Assembly: GCF_021347895.1 (NCBI RefSeq)
Contig: NC_067117.1
Location: 33,176,067 to 33,240,066, forward strand
DNA length: 64,000 nucleotides
Origin: Acanthochromis polyacanthus
Taxonomy: Eukaryota; Chordata; Actinopteri; Pomacentridae
Direction of reading: 5' to 3'
Part shown: positions 1 to 50,836 of the stretch, piece after piece
Numbering within the stretch: the stretch's first letter is position 1
Layout: each line of letters begins with the position of its first letter
The notes under the pieces: model-generated
Told to the model about the DNA's origin: nothing
The model's database searches: none
What the model saw: only the letters and a program-made list of their open reading frames with translations
Position numbers and translations under genes: made by a program

Positions 1-33
1 GTTATGTTTGATGTGTCTGTGGTGACCTCTGAC

Positions 34-26062
<26,029 letters not shown>

Positions 26063-27264
26063 GATGGTCGACCCCTGTCTGTCTGTCTGTCCGTCTACAT
26101 GGCGTCTCTGACCCAACTGTCTCTCAGCAGGTGGAAACTAACTGCAGAGTTTCTGAGTTTCTGTACATGAAGTCTATTAGGGCAGGTCCTCTATCATGTT
26201 TGAGAAGGCAAATAGAGTTGCTCAACACGTTTCCTCCTTGGAAAACACACACACTACTACACACACAGAAGCAAATTAAGACAAAGAAGGAGGTCCTTTA
26301 TGCCACAGTTTTGTCTGTAAATGACATTAATTCCAACTGTTAATAAACTAATATGAACTCTATTTATAAAAACAAACATTTAAAGTTCTTTAACTGACAA
26401 CACAAAGGAGGAGACTCAGAAGTCAAGTCCGTCCTGGTATTTATACATTTTAAATAGCAGATGTTTCAAAAGTCAAGACTTCCTAAACAGCCCATAATCT
26501 GCTCTTTGCCTTTTTCTCCTTTCAACTGTAAAGAAACTAAAAAATAAGTAAATAAATAAAATGAAGAAATAGTTCTGAATCAAAACAAGCTGAATTAAAG
26601 TTACTCTCTGGTTTACTGTGGCTGTTTCTCTGTTAAATCAGATTAGAATGAAAGAACTTTATGGCAGTGATAAGTTTGTAGAAAAAAGGTTCATATCTGA
26701 GCTCTGGTAAAATGTGGAGACAGAAAATAGAAACGCAGTCTGGAATAAAGTTTGTTAAAACAGCAGCTCTTCACACTGAAATAAAACAAAGAGACCTTCT
26801 TCTTTTCCCAAGTTGTCTTTATTGGATCCAAACATGCAGCAATCGACCAGTCGTGATCTTACTGGTTACACTGGTTAGTTACACTGGTTGGTTATACTGG
26901 TTAGTAGATGCTTGAAGAAGTTAGAGCTGGTGGTCACATGATGCTGTTTAATCTCAGCCTACAATGGAGCACCACAGCATCATGGGAAGTGCAGTTCTTT
27001 CACACTTTCCCTCATTTTTAAAGTTTAGTTTTTCTTCCTGAACTGAAGCTGTGAAGTTTCCTCCTTTACGTGATGATGTCACAGCACCATGTGACCTTAC
27101 GTACAGCAGAATTTAGATCTGGGCCTGTTCCATAAAGTCAGTTTACCAGATTATTTAGGTTTATTCCAGTTAGTCTGACTTATATTTGGGTTATTTTTGT
27201 TCCATAAATAAAATTCAAACTAGTTCAAGCTCAGTTTTTCTGAAGATGAAGGCAAAACTATGCC

Positions 27265-27460
27265 GGTCCAGGGCAGGCTAACTGTCAGGCTAATGGGTAG
27301 GCTAATTGTCAGTTAACTGTCAGACTATCAAGCTAACTGGCAGGGTAACTGTTTGGCTGTCAAGATAACCATATGGTCAACTGCCAGGCTAACAAACTGC
27401 CAGGCTAACTGTTAGGCTAACAAACTATCAGGCTAACTAGCTGTCAGGCTGTCAGACTTC
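27265..27460. repeat. Degenerate CAGGCTAACTGT tandem repeat
   Basis: About 12 to 15 imperfect units of CAGGCTAACTGT/CAGGCTAACAAACTG lie in the fer1l4-cpne1 spacer. No gene overlaps it. Confidence 0.65.
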
Positions 27461-29374
27461 GCCTCAGTTGTTGTTTAACTAGATATCCTGTTACAGTGAC
27501 CAACAGGAAAGCGCAGTCTGAATCTTTTTGAAAGCCTGATGTTGTGAACTTAATGGGACCAGTTTAGCCGTGACTGATTTGTTAGCATCATTATAGTTAA
27601 GTTTCAGACTTTGATTTTAGACTGTTTTTATGGATCAGGTCCCAGATCTCCATCGTGATTTTCAGATAGTCGCTTTGCTTCATTAACAGTTGCTTTGAAA
27701 TAAAAAGTTAAGCTTCTTTAAAACACAACAAGATTTTCTTTCGGCAAAGTGGAACCCACAAAATGAAAAACAAACAGCAGCTAGGTGAAGTTTACTTCAA
27801 AGAAATCTGCAGCTTCTTGGCAACATAAAAACCTGAACCTATGGTCCATTTAGTGCATCTCAGCTGATGAAGCTGCTGCAGAATCTGGTTCACCTGAACA
27901 AACTTTGCAGAGTAGTTGGTAGGATTGTTTTCTGGAGACAAGTAAATGACAGTTCCCCACATAAAACACGTTTCTAAAGATGTTCCCAAAATTGTGGATC
28001 GAGCTAATCTTACCACGTGGAGCACTTTGAGATGATAGGAGTTCTGAATTGGCGCAATATAAAAGGAAATTAATCTGAAAGTAACACAAGAATAAAATAC
28101 TGGAAAACAGACGGAGAAAATGTTCTTGTTCCGAATTTCTGACTCAGAAATCAACACTTCTATTCTGATTTGTCGTCTGTTCAATCTCTGATTTAAACCT
28201 TAGTCGATAAGATGCAGGTGAAGTTTTCTGCCGTCATTTTTAATAAAGAAATAAACTTGAATAAATGTGAATGGCTGCTACATAAAACACCGTTTTCAAC
28301 TAAAAATACACAACTGATATGTTTGACAAAATGTTCTGAACTTGCCTTTTTCCAGAGCTTTCAACCACATCTCATGGTCTTCCATCTTTCTTTGCTCATC
28401 TTAAAAAAACAGATCAATACAAACGATATAAAAAACAAATGTAGCATGTCTAAAAAAAACCTTCCAAAATGTGTAAAAACTGGATGTAAAAGGACAAAAA
28501 TGGCCTCTAAAGAAGTATTTCTGATTCTCGGGTTAATGTTTCCTGATAATTAATGTCATTTATTTAATCATCTACAGTACAAGTGGTGATCTAAAGAAGT
28601 TAAAAGGTGATTTAACCCTCTGAACTCCAAACAACAGTCTCTGGGTGGGGTATTTTCCTCATTTTTACTCACTGTGGGCTCATTTTTCACTGCAATATAA
28701 AGTTGAAAACTCAGATTTTTTTGTTACATTACTGTTGGTCACAGTGGAGTCAATAACTTTAGATTTGTACCAAGAATTTTTAAATTAAACATGTAGAATA
28801 AAGACATTTTGTTCAAATATCACAATATCAAGCTTAAATTTGGTCATTTTCTCAATGGAACGGCGACACACAGATGAGTAGTTTAAGGACAGTTGGAAAA
28901 TGTAAAAGTCAAAGATTCTGGCTCTGATGAATGGTGTATTTTGGTGATTGTCTAAAAGGTAACTTACTCTTCACACTGTTAAATTTTGAAGTTCAGAGGA
29001 TCAAGTCAAATTAAAAACCACAATGTTCAAGTTAAACCAGGGACTCTTCTCTCCTGTCATTTCCCTACTGTCGGTAATAAAGGCACAAAAACAATTCAAA
29101 GTGAGTTAAAGTGTTTAAAAGTGGTAACAGTTGAAGCGTCTGCCGCGGTGCGTTTTCATTTTACTTTTAATGACGTTAAACGTGGCTTTGCTGCAGTAAA
29201 CATGAGTTTTGACACATTTCAGCATCTCAACACTGTTGGTGTGTTCAGGTTATTCCAGGAGTTTAGGAGACAGTTTGTTAGTGCAGAAACACCAAAATGG
29301 CAGACTTTTAAAAACCCTCAGTGTGATGCTGCTCAGCTAATCGCATTCAGGTTAAACTTTGGAGCCTGAGAACA

Positions 29375-29577
29375 TCTAAAGCTGCGTTTCCACCAAACGC
29401 ACCCTGAATGCTTCGTTCCAGGAACTAATCCAAGGAGCTAAAGCTTTGTCTACTTCTAAATCAACATTAGCTGATAGCGGCTACAACACCTGCAATAAAA
29501 TACAAAAGGCTGAAGAAATGAGTTCCTCAGAAGGTTCTTAGTTCCTTGAAAAAGTTCCTGTGGTGGAAACGTGGCTT
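29375..29577. mobile_element. Short TIR element (MITE)
   Basis: The ends AAGCTGCGTTTCCACCA and TGGTGGAAACGTGGCTT are inverted repeats about 200 bases apart. The interior repeats TTCCAGGAACTAA/TTAGTTCCTTGAA in opposite orientation. No transposase is present and the superfamily is unassigned. Confidence 0.6.
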
Positions 29578-30707
29578 CAATGATCATCAAAGTCATGCGA
29601 AGAAGAAACCGAAATCAACCCTCAATCAGAAGTCAGAAATATTAATCAAACTTTAAGGTGCCTTGGTGGTTAAATGTTCAGATGACCTGAATGCATCTCA
29701 GATGTCTTTTGGCTCCCAGCAAACATTCCTTTCATTCAATAAGGCACTTTACTATCAGACACGTCTTTGTTTTAAGAACTTTAATGTTGTCTATGCTTTG
29801 CATTTCTTACTCCTATATAATTGCAATCGTTTTTTTACTAGCTCTTTGTTTTTTAGATGTTTAGTTTTCATCTCCAGCAGGAAGTTCAATTAGATTTTCT
29901 GAAAGTTTGCATAACGTGCATTTTATCATCTGTATGTCGCACATTTGACAGCGAACTAAGGAAGGTTGATCAAAAAGTCCCAAGGCAGTTGGTGGTATGT
30001 CACTGTCACGACTGTGACTCGTGTGAGCAGCAACTATCATGAGTCATGCTGTGTGACGTTCAGGAACATTAAAAACCACCTGAACTGAGATGCAATGGCA
30101 TGAAAATGTTCCAAATCAGCCAGAGCGTAAAAGCTCCTCTTCCCCAAAATGAAACTCCAGTTTCAGAGATTCAGCTCATCACAGATGGAGCTTATTGTGT
30201 AAATAATGTGACTTTAGTGAAGTGTTACAAGAATTACAGGAGCACTAGGAGCAGAGTACCACTGCACAAAGAGACTCCTTCCAGAGGGATGGCAACCAAA
30301 GTTAAATCAGGTACAGTTTTTGATCTTTACAGGTGCTGTCATGGTACTTTTTGATGAACTGCCCACCTGTTGCATTTTTGGCCTTTAAAATGATCCCTGA
30401 ATGGAGACGAGCTGCGTTCAGATGATAGCATGATGACAAGCTGAACCTAAAACGACGACGACATCATGTGTGAAACGCTGGGAGCCAAAATGGCCGCATC
30501 AACACACATCAACATCCAGGCTGAAGCAGCATCACACGGGCTACACTAAAGTCTACTCTAAGGCAACAGTAAAGTTTTTAGTAAAGCTATGAGATTAAAG
30601 CTATGATTAGGAGAATAAAATATCATTCATATAACAGTTTTCCAGCATTAAGTGCAACAGCAAAGTGCAAAGTATTGGCACCTGATGAATAAAGCTCCTC
30701 AGAGCCT

Positions 30708-30708
<1 letters not shown>

Positions 30709-30752
<44 letters not shown>
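30709..30752. repeat. (CA)n microsatellite
   Basis: A run of 22 CA units in the spacer between cpne1 and fer1l4. A shorter TG run follows at about 30912-30926. Confidence 0.95.
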
Positions 30753-30753
<1 letters not shown>

Positions 30754-31267
30754 CCTGCAGTTCCTCTTCTGACCACTAGAGGCTGCTATAATAAAACTCA
30801 GATTGTACTGAACTGAATGGGAATACAGGCGATATGACCGTCTTCTGTTACTACAGCAACAGTCAGAGAGGAGGAATATGGAGCCAAAATGGCCGACATG
30901 ATGTGTATTTTGTGTGTGTGTGTGTGGCTCTGATTATCACACACGTGTTAGCAAACACATGTGATCTGCATAGATACTGTGGAAGCAGCAGAAGGAATAA
31001 AATATAATCTATAATCTACATTATTATCATTCCACTTACTGAAGAGAGAAACCTGGAAACACAGCGGATATAAACTTGACAAAAAACAAACAAACTGGGG
31101 ATGTTTGCCCCTGGCGTCCTGATTGGCTGACAGCAGAGTGCTGCTTTGTGATTGGCTGACACATCAGGTTGGTCCATGAAGATTGGTCGAATTTTTTGGG
31201 TGGAAGCTGGAATGAGATGGAGGTGGTTTCGGGAATGCAGGTAGTGGGTTTAGGCCATGTGGGGGGT

Positions 31268-42464
<11,197 letters not shown>

Positions 42465-42889
42465 TCAGCACAACATCACTGATGTAGAATGACCTCAGCA
42501 TCGGAGCAGGTTACAGAATAAACTCCTGATGTTTGCGACAAAAAACAAACTATTGGATTCTTTAATGTGGCTGGAATCTGTATTTTTTAATAATGTTTGA
42601 ATGTGACAACAAAGCGATAGTGTGAAAACAGGCACACCTGGATTTTTCTCTGTAACAGCTGCATCACTCCATTATAAAAACACCAAACATGAAAAAGGTT
42701 TCCTCTGACTTGCTCAGAATCAGGTGACTTTTAAAAAAATACAGTAACTTTAGTGTATTTAATGAAGGTGTGCAAAGTTTTAGCTTCAAACTATGAATAT
42801 TTTCAGAGTTACAGGCCCTTGAAGTACATAGAGGTGGGTCCAATTTTTCATTTTTTAGTAATTTTTCCATCATTTCTGAGCCTCAGAAT

Positions 42890-44395
42890 TTCATCAGTCC
42901 AGCAGATAAACACATGACATTTGAGTTCTGCTAAAAACTGTAACCAGGTCAGTTCTACATCCATCCAGGTGTCACAGTCTAAACAATGAATCTGTTTTTG
43001 TTTCTAACACCAACACTGAGCATCAGTATTATGGGATGTATGGCAGTTTGAACAGTAAAACTGCAGCAGTTTAATGTCTATGAGTCCTAGAAACAATCAT
43101 TGGCATCCTGGATGTGTTTCTGTTTGTTCACAATGAATACCTCCAACTTTTCCAAATTTCGTAAAAAGCTCCCCACAATGACAAAAAACTGTCAAAATGA
43201 CTACTAAATTATCCAAAATACCTAAAACCTTTTGGAAATTTAACAAAAAATGACAAAATTGTGTCAAAAAAGGTTGAAAATTAATGGAAAATTAAATGAA
43301 ATGACATAAAACTGTCCAAAATGATTCTAAATCCGTCCTAAAGGAGTTAAAAATGAAGCAAATTTACCAAAACACAACCGATAGAAAATTGTTCACATTT
43401 ATTAAAAAAAAGTCTATGAAGACTCAAAAATTACTCAATGAATTTTTTTAAACAGCTTTATGCATGAATATTATGGGATGTATCATAGTTTAAACAGCAA
43501 AACTGCAGCAGTTTAATGTCTATGAGTCCGAGAAGCAATCATTGGTATCCTGGATGTGTTTCTGTTTTCTGATAATTCACCAGAAAAAACTTTAAAAAGT
43601 GCATTCTGGGTAAAAATTCAAGGCTCATATCAGTGTGTGATAGGTGGTTGGTCAGGAGAAATCAGAGCCAATGAAAGGAGCATTTTAATCTACATATGAT
43701 GCCACGGTCATCTAATAGACACGATTCACTCTGTAGCACAATTATTTTCTGATGCTGATATGCATCTTTTTTTTACCCGTCCAGAATGACTCAAAGATGT
43801 TCAAAATACCCCCAAAATGATCACAAACATCTGCTAAGTTACACAATTGTCGCCCTAAATGACAAAAACTTCTACAACGTTGTCAAAAACGCTTTTTAAA
43901 AACTGTGTAAAAACGTTCCTTTTATTGTTTAACAGGACATTTTTGGTCATTTGGCTTCATTTTTAACTTCTTTAGAATCATTCTGGGCAGTTCTATGTCC
44001 TTTTAGTCAATTTTTGAGTAATTTTCAACCATTTCTGACTCAATTTTGATATTTTTTGTTACATTTCAAAAAGGTTTTAAGTATTTTGGATGATTTAATA
44101 GTCATTTTAGTGGGACTTTTTGTGGCAAACTTTGGAGAAAATTTGTAAAAAAGGAGGTATTGGAGGTATTTTGGTAAATTTTTGGCTCGTTGTGGACAAA
44201 CACAACAGAAACACATCCAGAATAGATTTTTGACTGATAAACATTAAACTGTTGAAACTACGATGCATCCCATAATACTGATGCTCAATGTTGGTATTAG
44301 AAACAAAAACCAGATTCAGTCTTTAGATTGTTACACCTGGATGGACCTAAAACTGGTCTGGTTGCAATTTTTAACAGAGGCTATTGTAGATGATC
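42890..44395. repeat. Long inverted repeat in cpne1 leader intron
   Basis: The left arm (about 42890-43430) and right arm (about 43930-44395) are inverted copies. AACACCAACACTGAGCATCA and CCTGGATGTGTTTCTGTT on the left match reverse complements of CATTGGTGTT-like and AACAGAAACACATCCAG words on the right. Part of the unit (GCAGCAGTTTAATGTCTATG to GATGTGTTTCTG) occurs a third time at 43490-43570. A direct copy of the left side is present at 39.2-39.7 kb. No transposase or target duplication was recognised. Confidence 0.65.
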
Positions 44396-46368
44396 GAGGA
44401 GGACCTAAAAACACTGACGTCCTGCTAACTGAAATGAGATACAACAATTATCACAGTCTGCACAGACTGTGGGCAGCTCTTCATCACTTCAATCTGAAAC
44501 TTCCGTCTGACTGACCGCAGATATCTCCAGCAGAAGCACAACGTTTAACACTGTCAATAAAACAATAATTCTGTAAAAACTACAGTCGATCCACTGAACA
44601 GCTTCGTCAAACTTGATTAAAACAATTCAGATCAAAGTCGCTGTAACACCAGTGAAAGTCATAAACAGAATAATATACCGGTAAGAGTTCAGGTGTCTCC
44701 ATCCTTCCTCCCTCCCTCTGTGAGCTTCTTATCTCACTCTCCGACACAAATTTGGCTCATTTTATGGTGCATCTGCTTCCCTCTATGACAGATAAAACTA
44801 TAAAACCACACAAATGTATCTTGTCCGACATGCAAAAGAGGCTAACGATCCTCCGACAGACGCTGGATAAACAGACCAAGCCTTCGTAGAATCTCCTTCA
44901 GCAGCAACTTTTCCAAAAATATTTTTAAAAATATTATTATTAACCATTAGAAGATGATCTGAATAACTATTTGTAAAGAATAATCAGACAAGAGAGCTTT
45001 TCTCCAGAGAAAATTAAAAAAAAAAAATCACTTAAAAAAGGCAAAAATGCATGGAACCTGTTTCAGATATTGCTAAACTGGGAAAAACATCTGAAATAGT
45101 TCACAGAATTATAAATATTTACATAAAACTGATGGAGGTTGCATCATTATGGACAAAATGATGCAACCTCATTTAGGAAAAAAAAAAATCTGGATTTTTC
45201 TAAATGAATATTTTATCACAAATATTCACTGATTTTAGAGTCTTAATATTTTTTATTCCACTTTCACATTTAAATAATCGGAGATTTCAGTTTCATGCAT
45301 CAAAACCAGTCTGAAAATAATCTTTAACTGTTTTTTAGAACAACTCCTGGAGGACAAATATGTATGAAGTCAAACCCTAAACTCCTCACTGGTTGAACAT
45401 CTACTTATCAACATACGCTACAGTTTCCAGATGTTCCCTAAATGCCTCACAGTAATTAATACAATTAGGAGTTCTGATGCCAAATTTGACTTTGATTAGG
45501 ATTTTGCACAATTTTTCAGTCATTCTGGACAACTCTTGAGTCATATTTGAGACATTTCACAGAAATTTTAAACATATTTTGGAGGAGTTTCAAGTATTTC
45601 AGACCATTTTAAAGTCATTTTGGACAAATTCAATTTCATTTTCTCTTGAAATAATGAGCCCTAATGTCAGATTTACCAGAAACCAGGTGATTTTACCTAC
45701 AAAGACTGTTTTCTACGAGCAGAGGGTTTTAGACATCATTATCACAGTCAATAAGGGTCATTTAAACCAAAATCACAGGTCAACAAACTCTGTGTCCTTT
45801 AAATAAAAACCCAAAGAAGCCTTAAATCAGAGCAAAGGATTCTTCTTTTGTACACAGAAAGAATGTTTTCTTTAAGTGTCCAGTGGCAAAAGTTGAATTT
45901 TTTTTTACACCAAAGTGTCAAACAGAAACTGCGAAGTGCAGACCTGCTGTAAACTGAGGATGGCCTCTCTGAATGGTGCATTATATCCATTCTTTCCTTA
46001 ACTAGACCATAACAAAAAGACATATGTACCTGAACACAGTTTTACACTCACCTGACCTCAAACTGCTCAGATCTTTAATTACAGCTGACCATGTTGTTCT
46101 GCTGAAACTACGCCTTAAAAGCTGCTTAGTGACTGTGCCATACCTGAACGGTTACCAGAGATTGTATATAGAGTTTTATGACAGTAACAGAGCCTGTAAA
46201 TACATTTTATGACTGTAACAGAAACTGCTTATGAAGTTTTATGACCGTTAGCAGAACCTTTGCTCCATAAACTGATGGCACCTGAAGGCAGCAGTATTAC
46301 ATTAAATGGAGATTTGACTTCAACCAACCAGCCAGTTAAACCAGCAAAGATCACCAACACACGCCAGT

Positions 46369-46369
<1 letters not shown>

Positions 46370-46403
<34 letters not shown>

Positions 46404-46411
46404 TACACACA
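46370..46411. repeat. (CT)n(CA)n microsatellite
   Basis: A CT run passes directly into a CA run in cpne1 leader intron, just downstream of the presumed first exon. Confidence 0.9.
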
Positions 46412-46499
46412 AATAAAGATAACTACACAAATATAAACTGTGATATAAACTGTGTAAATCACCTTATCAGCGCCTTTAGATTTGTATCTCGGACCGTAT

Positions 46500-46800
46500 T
46501 AACTAGCAGCGAGGCGGAGGACGACCACTCCCACAGTTCCGGATAGCAAACCACAGCTTCTCCGTCAGCTTAAACACACCTGAGAGGCCGCTAACCGCTA
46601 CCTGAGCTCTCCGGTAGAGTTTTAACTGAAAACAAGTCGCAGCTGGAGATCGCTTTGTGTCTGAAACTATAGCACAAAGTCGCCACTCGACTCCGTTCAA
46701 AAGCTTCAGCTAACAGGGAGTGGTGGACAGACTAGCAGCTCTCTGATTGGACAAGCAGCGGCAACACCACGTTCTGATTGGACAATGCGGCTGTCAGTCA
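46500..46800 (-). promoter_or_regulatory. cpne1: Probable cpne1 promoter and untranslated first exon
   Basis: This is the most GC-balanced stretch upstream of the cpne1 start codon. On the minus strand two copies of TGTCCAATCAGA (CCAAT boxes) lie about 33 bases apart near 46741-46785. Downstream, toward lower coordinates, are two plausible splice donors for a leader exon: CTCAG/GTAGCG (exon edge 46602) and CTCAG/GTGTGT (exon edge 46580). Because the coding ATG follows its acceptor directly, an untranslated exon is required, and this is the best candidate. No TATA box was seen. The exact start site and donor are inferred. Confidence 0.55.
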
Positions 46801-48529
46801 CGACGTTTACAACCGGCATGACTGCTGACCGCACTCCTTCAAAATAAAACAACCACATCAAAAGTGACATTACAAAACTAAAATGAATCAGTGTTTCAAA
46901 GTAAGAAACGACTTTGAAATATTTTGTTCACCACATCAGTCAGTAACCCTTCAGACACCAAATAAAATGTTCTTTCTACTGTATGAAATTGCATGATACT
47001 ACTTTATCACACTTCAATCCAACAGAAACTGTACACACATATATACATTTTATAATTAATACCACTAAACTCTACAAACTTTAATCTATGTGGCCACAAC
47101 TTATTACAGCAGCCTTAGCAGCAAGTGAAATGGTCATCATCGTACAAAACTACAGTTCAAATTGCGATTACACTTGCATTAAAGCTAATAACACAAAGAG
47201 GACAGCACCAAAGCAAAAAAAAAGTCCTTAATATTTCCTGTGGAACTAAAAGTTCTCCTTCCAAACACAAATCTGCCAAACAAACTGGATGGATTTCATG
47301 TGAAGCATACAAACTTCCATTAATGCAATGATATGTTGTGTTTAACAGATAGAAAGATAAACAAAAGACATTGATGAGAAACTCCAGCCCAACAAACACA
47401 CGTATGCACTAAAACCACAAGTCTGACAGATGATTTATAGAGAAATGAAATAAAAAATGAATGGCACACTGCCAATTTTAGATTTCCCCATCACTACTGC
47501 AGAGGGAGGCGGGATTTAAAGAGTTGCACAACACATCCCTGAAGCACTTCACATTAATAAAGTAGTTTAATGATAATACTGGCCAGCAGAAATGTTACAA
47601 AATTAAATTGCTGCCATCACAAAGCACAATTTTGTACTTTTAATGTAGTGAATGTCAGAATAAAATAACACATTATGCCAGAAAATGTTACCGCAAGTTC
47701 CTCCTCAGGTCATCCTGTTTGCTCCTTCATCATGCAGATCATAAATGGTGATTACAACAATATACACCGAGGAAGAAACCTACAGAACATACCAGTAAGA
47801 TCTTTATTCCAGATTTTCACCTTAAAGTAAAACTGATCACACATTTCAAGTATCTGTCAAAGTTTCTGTGCTTTAATGCTGAACAGCATCAGGCAGCATG
47901 AGGTTCTGCTGCTGCTGCTAAAACAAATCTGTGATGAAGCACTAAAGAAAGGAGAAAACAACAAACCTCACACAGCAACTGTCCCACAGAGAACAACACG
48001 GTTTGACTTTATTCATCCTTTGCAGCGGAACTACAGGAGAGTCAGAAAAAGCTGCAGAGCGCCACATCACCAGTGAAACAGAACAGGAGACCGAAACAGA
48101 AAAACAAGAGTCCTGAGGGGAAAAATGACAAAATATCCTCCTGTTAATGCCTTGAAATAACACACACACTCAAATATGCCGCTCTGAATTTTGAGGGAAC
48201 ATTTAAATCGATTACATAGAGAACAAACTGAAGCCATGCTTTGCTCTGCTAAATTAACCAATAAAATCACAAATACGGTTCTTCACACAGCAGAGTGGAT
48301 GTGGAGACACATGCAAAGTTGTTTGTAATCTATTACTTACTACACACCAGTCAACCTGCATGGGGCTGGAAAATAATGGGAAATAAAGTCACTAAATGCC
48401 ACCATGTACTATTTAAATGCTGCTATCTGCCAGTAACCATCTAAAGGTCGATTTACTTGAAAATTAGAGCGTTGATTCTGATGTCAAATTCAAAACTAAC
48501 AGTTTAGATTTTCCATTGCAACTCAATGC

Positions 48530-49585
48530 ATTGGAAGTCAGTCCAGCTCTCATCACTGAGATTTCAATCATTTATTTCTTCAATCCTTCATACAGCCTCC
48601 TTTAATTTTAAGTACAGACTCAATTATTCTCGGCATAAAGGACACCAGGGTCCATGAATTTCTCCACACATTCTCACATTCTTCAAACACTATCGTTTTC
48701 AGCTGCTTTTTAACAGTCACTCTCAAGGCCTTAGTTTTTACTTTGTTATTATTGTTCTCCTGCTGGAATATTTCTCTTCTTTAATGTTCATCTTGTCAGC
48801 CAGCACTTTGGTTTATCTTCAAACATTCATCTACAAATTTCATCTCTCTAACATCCTTATCACTCATGTAGCCTCATATCACACTCCCTCCTCCGTACTT
48901 CACTGTCAGGACTAACATTCACTGTGGCAGAACTGGTCAGCTTCACAACAAACATGCTGGACTCCATCAGAGCCAAACAAAATGATTTTCATCTGACCAA
49001 AGAATGTTCTCCCAAAATTCATCGGCTTCTTTTCATGCTCTTTAGCAAAGTTTACTCTGGATGCTTTTTGGTGAAATCCAGGCAAGAGTTTTATTAGAAT
49101 TTCTTGTCCTCCGTCCACAGAGGTTGATGTTCTGAAGTGTCCTTCACTGTCTGAGCTTCACACAAACTCTGATTTCCATTGATAACTCCTGGACCAAGTC
49201 TGAAGCAGCTGCCGTCTGTTTTTCACAGCTAGATGGTGAAAGTAGCTCAGTGTCTGTGGAGTCATTTTAGGAGGACGACCACAGCAGCCCTGATTAGTGC
49301 TACTATGACTCCTTCTATACCTCCTGATCACTGCTGACTGTGGTTCAGTGTTGTTTAGTTGATCTTTCTGGATTCTTTTCCATCTTTCTAAAGTCTCTCA
49401 GCCAGATTTTTCAGTTCCTCTGTTCAATTCTTTGCCATGTGGAACCATGATGAAGACATGGTCACAGCCTATAAGTCCCAAACAGAGAAAATTCTGCTAT
49501 TTACAGCTCATTTAGAACCATGTTCATGCAGGTACACAGGTGGGCTCAGTTTAGTTTCAGTGATCATAGCTGGATTCAGCTTTGT
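48530..49585 (-). mobile_element. Degenerate Tc1-like element E, longest remnant
   Basis: The ends carry related words, GTCAGTCCAGCTCTCATCAC on the left and CAGTGATCATAGCTGGATTC on the right, in inverted orientation. The minus strand at 48912-49118 encodes FHQKASRVNFAKEHEKKP and ILFGSDGVQHV, the middle of a Tc1 transposase. Downstream parts are frameshifted. It lies between the cpne1 promoter and the rbm12 3' UTR. Confidence 0.75.
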
Positions 49586-50755
49586 TGGGTCTGAACTTTA
49601 AACCTAGTCTTATATATTTTTGATTGTTTGTAAGAGGAAATACTCTGCAGTTCAACTTAGAATTGATTCAGTTACTGAGTGATGCTGCTGCACAGAGGCA
49701 TCTTCATTTCTGGTGTGTACTGTACCGGCTGCAGGCCACTTCCTGTCATCTCTAACCCTCCAAAAACGCCATCTACAGTTTACCAGATGCAGGCTACTGT
49801 GTACAAACCTCCATTTGCAATCCATAGACCATTATCTATGACCTACTGGTGGTTATCTTCCACCTACTGCTTTCCAGCCACCATCACTGTACATTATTCC
49901 CATCAAAGGCTAAAGATAATAGATGATGGTGGTTTACAGGCTTAATTATCTGCAATTTAGTTTAAATCGAGCACATTTTGTGTCTGTCACTCACCTGCAA
50001 CCTCTGCCTTCAGTCTGCCGCAGCAGCAGTCACTCAGCGCTAATTTTACCTCCATCACACCCACTGACACTCTCCACTCACAATGTCTGCAGAAACCAAA
50101 TCTGTCATCAGGATATTTGTGCATTTTCTCTTTTCTCTCCACACACCAGATTCATCTTTCCCCACTGCCTATTCTCTGCGGCGTTTCATTTCACTTTATT
50201 TACCTCTTTCACACACACAGAAACGTCAACAATGCATGCACAGTCGGTTGTTTTGTACCTGTTTGGAGTTTAACCATTTCCTGAAAGCAGACGGTTCCTC
50301 TTCAGACAAAACTACATCCACAGACGCTGTCCACATCTTTGACTAAAGCTCTCTACAACACTCATTAAAGAGACGGTTTGAGCTAAAAAGGAAAGAACTG
50401 CAGCATAAAGCACACCAAGTGATGAAGGTTATCATCACATCTTTGTCTTTGTCTGTAGTCACATCCTATTCTGTTCTGCTTTGCTCCTTTTCTGTCATCT
50501 TTGCTTGCTTTTCTCTGTTCCATGAATCCCCCTAGCATGAAAACAGTGAATTGAGGACATGTCTTAGATTAGAACATTTGTTTTACTCCGACAACCTAAT
50601 CATTAAATCCTAAATGCATGACTTTATGTTGGATAAGAAATATGGTCACTCTGGAGCCACCTGAAGGTGACATGAAACTACTTTTATGTTCACTTATAGT
50701 AATTTTGGAACACATCACAATGTTTTCCATTATTCCCTCTGATCCATAACTCTGA

Positions 50756-50836
50756 TTGAGCCTTTGATGCACAAAATGGGTCAAAAGTGACCCAAATCCA
50801 ACAGAAAATTGCTCACGCTGCACATCAAAGGGTTAA
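50756..50836. mobile_element. Short piggyBac-like MITE remnant
   Basis: CCTTTGATGCACAAAATGGG on the left and TGCACATCAAAGGGTTAA on the right form an inverted pair within 81 bases, ending in TTAA. It resembles the unit at 51.3 kb. Confidence 0.5.

Larger units (their letters stand above)
26063..31267. other. Spacer between cpne1 and fer1l4
   Basis: About 5.2 kb without a recognisable coding exon. It contains the GGCTAACTG repeat, one MITE, a CA microsatellite and diverged copies of the dispersed family. It should include the fer1l4 promoter just above 26062 and the cpne1 3' UTR just below 31268. No AATAAA was seen on the minus strand close to the cpne1 stop, so the transcript end is undefined. 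Frames at 27792-28184 and 28986-29369 resemble no family I know. Confidence 0.5.

Noticed and set aside
28986..29369. 127-codon open frame in the cpne1-fer1l4 spacer
   Set aside because: It has no recognisable motif, no splice context and overlaps repeat-like sequence; length alone is not enough.
26063..31267. A SPAG4 gene expected from human gene order
   Set aside because: No SUN-domain-like coding words were found in any frame of the spacer.
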